From an uncultured Latescibacterota bacterium (GTDB lineage Bacteria > Latescibacterota > UBA2968), in NCBI GenBank assembly GCA_958295785.1, contig OY282377.1:2494394-2558393 (forward strand): a DNA stretch of 64,000 bases, given 5' to 3'. Shown one piece after another: positions 59,521 through 64,000 of this stretch. A model generated the notes under the pieces. The model did not search any database. It was not told the DNA's origin and saw nothing but the letters and a program-made list of their open reading frames with translations. Position 1 is the stretch's first letter; each line of letters begins with the position of its first letter. The position numbers and the translations under genes were made by a program.

Positions 59521-59784
59521 TTATATGACCCTCGTGTAGCGACGTTCTAAAATTCTACCCCCCTCGCTTCTGCTCAACGTTAGGATATTACCTCTTATGT
59601 GGTACTTATAGGTATAAGTAGTGCCATCTTCATTAGTCATGGTAAGTACATCGTCCGCAATGCTCCACTGTCCTCTTTTACTTTCATCCAAAGGAGTGTA
59701 AGTGTATTTATCGTATGAGTTGTCCGCGTGGAAGTGAAGTGAATGGGGCTGAATATAAGAGTCCCTAACAAAAAGCGTTGACAT
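59521..59784 (-). pseudogene. 5'-truncated lipocalin-like gene, re-started inside a MITE
   Basis: 87 residues; only the part from about residue 10 (YIQPHSLHFHADNSYDKYTY) is from the host gene. LDESKRGQWSIADDVLTMTN followed by EDGTTYTYKYHIRGNILTLS resembles small lipocalin-like domains. The first nine codons (MSTLFVRDS) come from the end of the 114-bp IS427-derived MITE inserted at 59758. The original N-terminus, probably with a signal peptide, is lost. Whether the product is made is unknown. Confidence 0.5.
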
Positions 59785-59871
59785 GGATTTGTGAGAGGCC
59801 GACTTTGAGGCGTTCCATCGGGTGTTCGCTCATCTGTTTCAGACGCTTGATTTCTTTATGTTAGGGACTCT
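59758..59871. mobile_element. 114-bp MITE derived from the IS427-type element
   Basis: The ends AGAGTCCCTAACA (59758-59770) and TGTTAGGGACTCT (59859-59871) match the IS ends with two to three changes. On the minus strand the inside is the left ~60 bp of the IS (TAAAGAAATCAAGCGTCTGA with AACAG) joined to its right ~45 bp (GGCCTCTCACAAATCCATGT with CAACGCTTT). The trinucleotide TAA flanks it on both sides if the outer A/T bases are counted as target. The IS at 56881 could move it. Confidence 0.88.
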
Positions 59872-60314
59872 AAATTGTTTTTCAGTTGACCTGATGTGAT
59901 GCGCTATGTTGCCAGCAAAGATTCCCTTGACGTTCCGCAGTCATTCAAAGAAGCCATGGCAACCAGGCCATCCCAAAAGACCATCAGATAAAACCATCGC
60001 GCACAGCGCGCAAGGCCGTCTCGCAACCCACGGCGATTATGTAGCCAACCTTGCAGGCCGACGCATGTCGTTCTGTTACAAAAGCGGTTTGCGCTGTGCC
60101 AGCCTCTCGGCGCATGAGAGCGGCATTTTTTGCCTACTTTTTTTTGCTGTTGAAAAAAAGTAGGTCGCCGAAGGCATCGAAGGCAACCCACCAGGAGGCA
60201 GAACCAAACGCTTGAGACAAGCAACCCATGATCTCTGAGGAACGTCTGTTCCTCATTCCTCATTCCTCCCTGATGGGAGGCAGGATACGGAAAAAGAAAA
60301 ATCAAATTGGTATA
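59872..60314. mobile_element. 444-bp inverted-repeat-ended element, copy B
   Basis: Diverged copy of 6813-7256, about 443 bp. The right end ATCAAATTGGTATA is intact. The left end is cut to AAATTG, because the 114-bp MITE abuts it. The inner hairpin CCTAC (60133-60137) / GTAGG (60160-60164) differs from copy A (CTTCC/GGAAG) at two base pairs, both with pairing kept. Confidence 0.75.
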
Positions 60315-60422
60315 ACAGCACGCGACAGATAGTCTATGACTCGGATTGGGCGGATGAAAGGCGAGGAGTGAGCGAGGTGTCCTTGTCCAGAAGCGTTCAC
60401 GGCCCGAAAGGGAGAACCAAAT

Positions 60423-60463
60423 CCAAAAAAAAGGGGTGAAACCCAATCTCGGTTTCACCCCTT
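60423..60463 (-). terminator. Intrinsic terminator of the MoeB-like gene
   Basis: A perfect 13-bp stem AAGGGGTGAAACC (60431-60443) / GGTTTCACCCCTT (60451-60463). On the minus strand it is followed by eight T. It begins 20 bp after the stop. Confidence 0.85.
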
Positions 60464-60483
60464 CGCTTTGCATCTCGCGGCGA

Positions 60484-61662
60484 TTAGTCCGCTGCCTCGC
60501 TGTGATCCATCGCGCAGAACGCTTGGTAATCCATCAGTTCGGTGATCGTGGGATTGTCTCCGCACACCGGGCAACTCGGATCGCGGCGAATCTTAAACGT
60601 GTTGAAGTTCATTTGCAGGGCATCGTACATCAGCAAGCGCCCGATGAGCGGGTCGCCCTGACCGAGAATGAGTTTGACAACTTCAGTGGCCTGCACGAGG
60701 CCAACCGTGCCGGGCAAAACGCCCAGCACACCGGCTTCGTCTCACGACGGCGCCAAATCTGCCGGCGGCGGCGCGGGATAGAGGCATCGGTAGCAAGGCC
60801 CCTCACCATCGCACGGATACACCGTGACCTGCCCCTCAAACCGGAAAATGCTGCCATCCACGATGGTTTTTTTCAGAAACACGCACGCATCGTTGACCAG
60901 ATAGCGTGTTGGGAAATTGTCGCAGCCATTGACGATGATATCGTATTTGGGAAGAACATCCATGATATTGTCGGACGTGAGATAATCGGTATGGGGCACC
61001 ACATGGCAACCGGGGTTGATCTCTTTGAGCGTCTCGTAAGCCGAAATGGCTTTGAGGCGACCGAGATCGGACGTGCCGTGCAGGACTTGGCGTTGCAAAT
61101 TGGTGACATCCACGACATCGGCATCGACAATGCCGAGCGTCCCAATGCCCGTCGCGGCCAGGTAAAGCCCCGTTGGACTGCCCAATCCGCCCGCGCCGAT
61201 GAGCAACACTTTGGCGTCGAGCAATTTGCCCTGCCCGCGTTCCCCCACTTCGGGAATGAGCAGGTGGCGAGAGTAACGTTGCACTTCGGCCTTGTTGAGT
61301 GCGCGGTCGCGGTCAATGTCAAAACCGGCATTTTGCCATGCGTCGATGCCGCCTTGGATATACGCGACATTGGCATAGCCCATGCCTTGCAATGCCTGCG
61401 CGGCCAACGCGCCCCGGCCTTCGGTGCCATAGACTATAATCGCGCGGTCGCGGTCATTGTCCATGCCTTCAATGCGAAGTTCGAGAAACCCACGCGGCAC
61501 ATTTTCTGCGCCGGGGATATATCCTTCGATATAATGTTCGCGCTCGCGCACGTCGATGAGCAACGTGCCATTGGCGTGGATTTTCTCCTGTGCGCGTTCT
61601 GGAGAAAGCCCCGTGGTAGTGGCCGCTGCCCGTGCGACGAGCATGTCATAAGTCGCGCTCAT
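60484..61662 (-). CDS. moeB: Rhodanese-MoeB/ThiF adenylyltransferase with in-frame TGA (probable selenoprotein)
   Basis: An N-terminal rhodanese-like domain, residues 25-115 (LLIDVREREHYIEGYIPGAE), lacks the active Cys: the loop reads VYGTEGRG. The adenylating E1-like domain has LIGAGGLGSPTGLYL near 154, NLQRQVLHG near 188, VNGCDNFPTRYLVND near 245, and zinc pairs CYRC (290, 293) and CPVC near the end. Codon 307 is TGA (60742-60744) in APPPADLAPS-U-DEAGVLGVLPG, where relatives have Cys. The frame continues cleanly to 60484 for 392 residues in all. It adenylates a sulfur carrier for molybdopterin or thiamine synthesis. Sec is inferred; a nonsense mutation or read error is the alternative. Confidence 0.82.
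60707..60729 (-). promoter_or_regulatory. SECIS-like hairpin after the in-frame TGA
   Basis: On the minus strand, 12 bases after TGA, GTGCTGGGC (60729-60721) pairs with GCCCGGCAC (60715-60707), nine pairs with one G.T. The loop GTTTT has G in first position. Distance, size and loop fit bacterial SECIS elements, which require a G in the apical loop. Confidence 0.65.
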
Positions 61663-61742
61663 GGCGTGCCCTTTCGAGTTGGTGGTTCAAGATGCCCCTT
61701 CCTCCGCAACACCCTCTCCCCGAATCCTTTCAAAAATACAAT

Positions 61743-61985
61743 TCAAAACAGCCTGTAGATTCTGCTGTTGAGACGCTTCAATGCGACCTTGGCGATGATA
61801 TCGAGCCAATAATAACTATACTTTTTCAACGCCCCGCTTACAAATACTTCTGAAATTCTCAAATTTGTGCCATCCTCAAGAAATGCGATTGCTTTTATTT
61901 GTTCCACATCGCGCCGAATACGATGTAGGACAACTTCATAATCGAGAATCATATCTCGATATCGATTTGGGGTATCGAGATCCAT
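61743..61985 (-). CDS. DUF6516-like protein, probable toxin, shortened C-terminus
   Basis: 80 residues starting MDLDTPNRYRDMILDYEVVL. EQIKAIAFLEDGTNLRISEV followed by FVSGALKKYSYYWLD follows the DUF6516 pattern (LR..E.....L..YSY.W.D). The usual histidine-rich end with RWDNAPHHP is absent; the frame instead runs on as IIAKVALKRLNSR. A frameshift or replacement of the end is likely, so the protein may be inactive. The ATG overlaps the stop of the upstream gene (TAATG). Confidence 0.5.
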   Translation of the reverse strand: MDLDTPNRYRDMILDYEVVLHRIRRDVEQIKAIAFLEDGTNLRISEVFVSGALKKYSYYWLDIIAKVALKRLNSRIYRLF

Positions 61986-62311
61986 TACGGCGATAAAAAT
62001 TGGCGTAAATTTATTAAAACAGCTTGGGCGCGTTGCACGCACTCCGTCCAGAAATACCAATCGTTATAGTCTTCTTGATAATCGACCCCCACAAATTCCA
62101 AGTCATTGATTTTTTTTTCGTATGCTTGAAAAGAAAGACCATATTTCTTTTCGTACTGTTCCAAATAGCCCTGTCCTTCTCTGATTTCCTCCTCGACCTG
62201 AACCATGCGGTACTCAACAGCACCTCTCAGCGCACGCCCCATGAGAAGTGCCTGTTCTTTTTTCGGCAAATCCGTCAGAACATCCGGAATATTCAATGTA
62301 ATTTCGCTCAT
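61985..62311 (-). CDS. Small helical protein, probable antitoxin partner
   Basis: 108 residues starting MSEITLNIPDVLTDLPKKEQ. The first part (ALLMGRALRGAVEYRMVQVE followed by EEIREGQGYLEQYEKKYG) is a long charged helix of the kind placed before DUF6516 genes as antitoxin. The start follows AGAGAGA. TAATG coupling with the next gene supports a two-gene module. No direct evidence of antitoxin activity exists. Confidence 0.6.
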   Translation of the reverse strand: MSEITLNIPDVLTDLPKKEQALLMGRALRGAVEYRMVQVEEEIREGQGYLEQYEKKYGLSFQAYEKKINDLEFVGVDYQEDYNDWYFWTECVQRAQAVLINLRQFLSP

Positions 62312-62472
62312 TTATATCTCTCTTAAAATCGGCGGATGGGGTTATTTTGGCTCCTGATCTTAAATGTAACGCATTTCTACCCTCTCTGCAAGCCCCTGAC
62401 CTTTGAGAATCAGCCATCCGCCTCCCCTCATCGCTAAGTACGAGGACTGGTCACCGACCACTGATTGTTGTC

Positions 62473-63282
62473 TCAAACAATCGCAATTTCCGGCAAGTCG
62501 CTCTCTCGTTCTCTCAATGCCTCGACAACGCACGCGGCAATCTCGGCAAACACATGGTCTCCATCCAGCGCAATGGGCATGCCCGCATCGCCGCGTTCGC
62601 AAATGTCGGGCTGAATGGGGATTTGTCCGAGAAGCGGCAGGCCAAACGCATCGGCGATTTGCCGACCGCCATCTGCGCCGAACAGGGGCGTGCGGTCTCC
62701 GCAACACGGGCACGAAAAATAGCTCATGTTTTCTATGATGCCGAGCATGGGCACTTCCACTTTGTGAAACATCTCAATGCTGCGGTGGACATCTTCCAAC
62801 GCGACCTTTTGCGGCGTGGTGACAATAACCGCGCCGGCGAGGGGCACGGTTTGGGCAAGGGTGAGTTGTGCATCGCCCGTGCCGGGGGGCAAATCGACCA
62901 CGAGATAGTCGAGCGCGCCCCATATCACGTCGATCATAAATTGCTGAATCATTTTGCCCACAATGGGCCCGCGCCAGATGATGGGGGCATTTTCGCCCGC
63001 AATGAGGCCGAGAGACATCAATTTGACATTGTGATTTTCAAGGGGCAGAATTTTTTGTCCGCGCGCTTTGGGTTGCGCCCTCGCGCCCATCATCAGCGGC
63101 ACATTGGGGCCGTAAATATCCGCGTCGAGCAGGCCAACCGCCGCGCCCTGTTTGGCGAGCGAAACAGCGAGATTGACGCTCACAGTTGTCTTTCCCACGC
63201 CGCCTTTGCCACTGGCAACAGCGACGATATTTTTTACGTCGGGCAAAATTTCAGCGCGTTTGGGAGCAGGGGGTGTTGGCAT
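62473..63282 (-). CDS. mrp: Mrp/ApbC-family iron-sulfur carrier ATPase
   Basis: A 269-residue P-loop ATPase. The deviant Walker A is VASGKGGVGKTTVSVNLAVS near residue 24, DADIYGPNVPLMMG follows near 52, the switch region DLPPGTGDAQLTLAQ near 120, and the cluster-binding Cys pair lies in FSCPCCGDRTPLFG near 195. It carries or transfers [4Fe-4S] clusters. The N-terminal MIP18/DUF59 domain of many Mrp proteins is absent. The ATG at 63282 follows GGAG; upstream codons are repeat sequence. iscS lies upstream in the same direction. Confidence 0.93.
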   Translation of the reverse strand: MPTPPAPKRAEILPDVKNIVAVASGKGGVGKTTVSVNLAVSLAKQGAAVGLLDADIYGPNVPLMMGARAQPKARGQKILPLENHNVKLMSLGLIAGENAPIIWRGPIVGKMIQQFMIDVIWGALDYLVVDLPPGTGDAQLTLAQTVPLAGAVIVTTPQKVALEDVHRSIEMFHKVEVPMLGIIENMSYFSCPCCGDRTPLFGADGGRQIADAFGLPLLGQIPIQPDICERGDAGMPIALDGDHVFAEIAACVVEALRERESDLPEIAIV

Positions 63283-63324
63283 TCGTAACTCCAGTGATAA
63301 GTCTGTAAATTTGAAAAAATAAAA

Positions 63325-63344
63325 GCGGGCACGGGGGCATCGCC
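63325..63344. repeat. 28-bp dispersed repeat, partial copy 15
   Basis: Only GCGGGCACGGGGGCATCGCC remains; the CCTAC end is changed to TCAAT. Confidence 0.65.
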
Positions 63345-63399
63345 TCAATCTGCGTTCATCTGTGCAATCCGTGTCATCCGCGATTCGCCTTGTATCTTT

Positions 63400-63426
63400 G
63401 GGCGAGCACGGGGGCATCGCCCCTAC
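63400..63426. repeat. 28-bp dispersed repeat, copy 16
   Basis: Canonical variant next to arrays of the ATCCGCG type on both sides. Confidence 0.8.
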
Positions 63427-63454
63427 ATTTCTCTCCTCGCCTCTTGCCTTGCCT

Positions 63455-63550
63455 TTCATCCGCGTCATCCGCGCAATCCGTGTAATCCGCGATCCGCCTT
63501 TCGCCTTTCATCCGCGCAATCCGCGCAATCTGCTTAATCCGCGATCTGCC
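63455..63550. repeat. ~10-bp period ATCCGCG tandem array, longest in window
   Basis: At least eight units of the form (C/A)ATCCGCG(T/C/A) with about 10-bp spacing, for example TTCATCCGCGTCATCCGCGC. It overlaps the last codons of the iscS frame, which read KADRGLSRLRGLRG. Confidence 0.75.
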
Positions 63551-64000
63551 TTTCTTCTGCGGATGTTTTTGTAATTCGGCGAGATCTCTCGAAGCCGGTT
63601 GACTTCCCGAATCGCGCGGTCTGCAACATAGTCGATCTCTGCTTCGGTATTGAAACGCCCAATGCCAAAGCGGATGCTACTTTGCGCCATATCATCGCCA
63701 ACGCCAATGGCTTTGAGCACATAAGACGGCTCCAAAGAAGCCGAGGTACACGCCGAGCCAGACGAGAGGGCCACATCGCACAAGCCCATCAGCAGGCTTT
63801 CGCCATCCACGCCGGCAAAGCTGATGTTGAGATTGCCCGGCAAACGCCGTTCCGGGTGGCCGTTGAGTTGGAGTTGATCCAGCGCGTTGAAGAGATGGTC
63901 GCGCAAGCGATGGCACAATTTCCGACAGTGTTCGGCTTCCGCCGCGAGGTGTTGTTGTGCGAGCGCGCAGGCTTCCCCAAGCCCCACGATGCCCGGCACG
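63508..64000 (-). CDS. iscS: Cysteine desulfurase, C-terminal part
   Basis: The open frame runs off the right edge, so only about 164 C-terminal residues are seen. The active-site loop with the persulfide cysteine is ALSSGSACTSASLEPSYVLK followed by AIG near the middle; SIRFGIGRFNTEAEIDYVAD is the typical end block. IscS/NifS takes sulfur from cysteine for iron-sulfur clusters and thio-cofactors. Mrp and MoeB follow downstream in the same direction. The last ~14 codons are repeat-derived and go beyond the usual end, so the C-terminus has been extended by the array. Confidence 0.9.
   Translation of the reverse strand, partial: VPGIVGLGEACALAQQHLAAEAEHCRKLCHRLRDHLFNALDQLQLNGHPERRLPGNLNISFAGVDGESLLMGLCDVALSSGSACTSASLEPSYVLKAIGVGDDMAQSSIRFGIGRFNTEAEIDYVADRAIREVNRLREISPNYKNIRRRKADRGLSRLRGLRG

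Noticed and set aside
60436-61758. 440-residue open frame on the plus strand across the MoeB gene
   Set aside because: It has no family similarity and lies exactly opposite the MoeB frame, which has clear motifs on both sides of the TGA. Long antisense frames are common in this GC-rich sequence.

Overview
The window is about 64 kb of bacterial chromosome, moderately GC-rich, with many single-gene or short operons on both strands. Protein style points to an uncultivated Gram-negative lineage: sulfatase, DUF6785-type membrane protein, short-chain dehydrogenases, sugar isomerase, outer-membrane-like protein, and a 28-bp dispersed repeat in most intergenic gaps. A Latescibacterota/Poribacteria-like origin is only an impression and cannot be fixed from the sequence. 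Housekeeping genes are aroC (partial), mutY, folK/folB, ygfZ-like, a primary-type sigma factor, murD, metH, miaA/mutL, hpt, a tRNA-Gly(CCC), mrp and iscS (partial).

Layout. 1-2.3 kb: aroC end and an acyl-CoA ligase. 2.3-3.6 kb: a complete IS1595-type element with an 8-bp target duplication and a truncated methylase passenger. 3.7-10.8 kb: DUF1232, mutY, SDR, a brnT/brnA module with a clear promoter, a 444-bp inverted-repeat-ended element, a sugar isomerase-like gene, antitoxin genes and a DUF6785 membrane protein. 11-17.6 kb: a 2-oxoacid dehydrogenase E2/E1alpha/E1beta operon below folK-folB-ygfZ, and a quinone reductase. 17.8-22.4 kb: Nudix, a two-gene restriction-modification system, a sigma factor and murD. 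22.5-42.2 kb: metH, transporters, mutL/miaA, a candidate structured RNA before mutL, hpt, a uracil-DNA glycosylase, a six-repeat secreted protein, a molybdenum hydroxylase (M-S-L order) and an RsmC-like methylase.

42.2-54.3 kb is the most unusual part. A rhodanese gene and a sulfatase gene each occur twice, nearly identical, and each rhodanese/sulfatase pair brackets a different cargo. Cargo 1 is a two-gene operon: a 1560-aa Sm-like/TPR/cold-shock/TPR/STAND-type ATPase, followed by a 467-aa protein with a degenerate P-loop ATPase and a C-terminal HEPN domain with R-x4-H. Cargo 2 is an OLD-like ABC/AAA ATPase with a separate TOPRIM protein. Both look like anti-phage or conflict systems, and the locus looks like a cargo hotspot that now carries two alleles in tandem.

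54.3-64 kb holds DUF2237, an aldo/keto reductase, an Ldh2-type dehydrogenase, an IS5/IS427-type element and a 114-bp internally deleted derivative of it, a second copy of the 444-bp element, an IS605/TnpB relic, an Rpn-type nuclease, a rhodanese-MoeB protein, a DUF6516-like pair, mrp and iscS. The MoeB gene has an in-frame TGA exactly where related ThiF/MoeB proteins have the E1-like cysteine. A bacterial-SECIS-like hairpin follows 12 nt later, so a selenocysteine-containing MoeB is the best reading.
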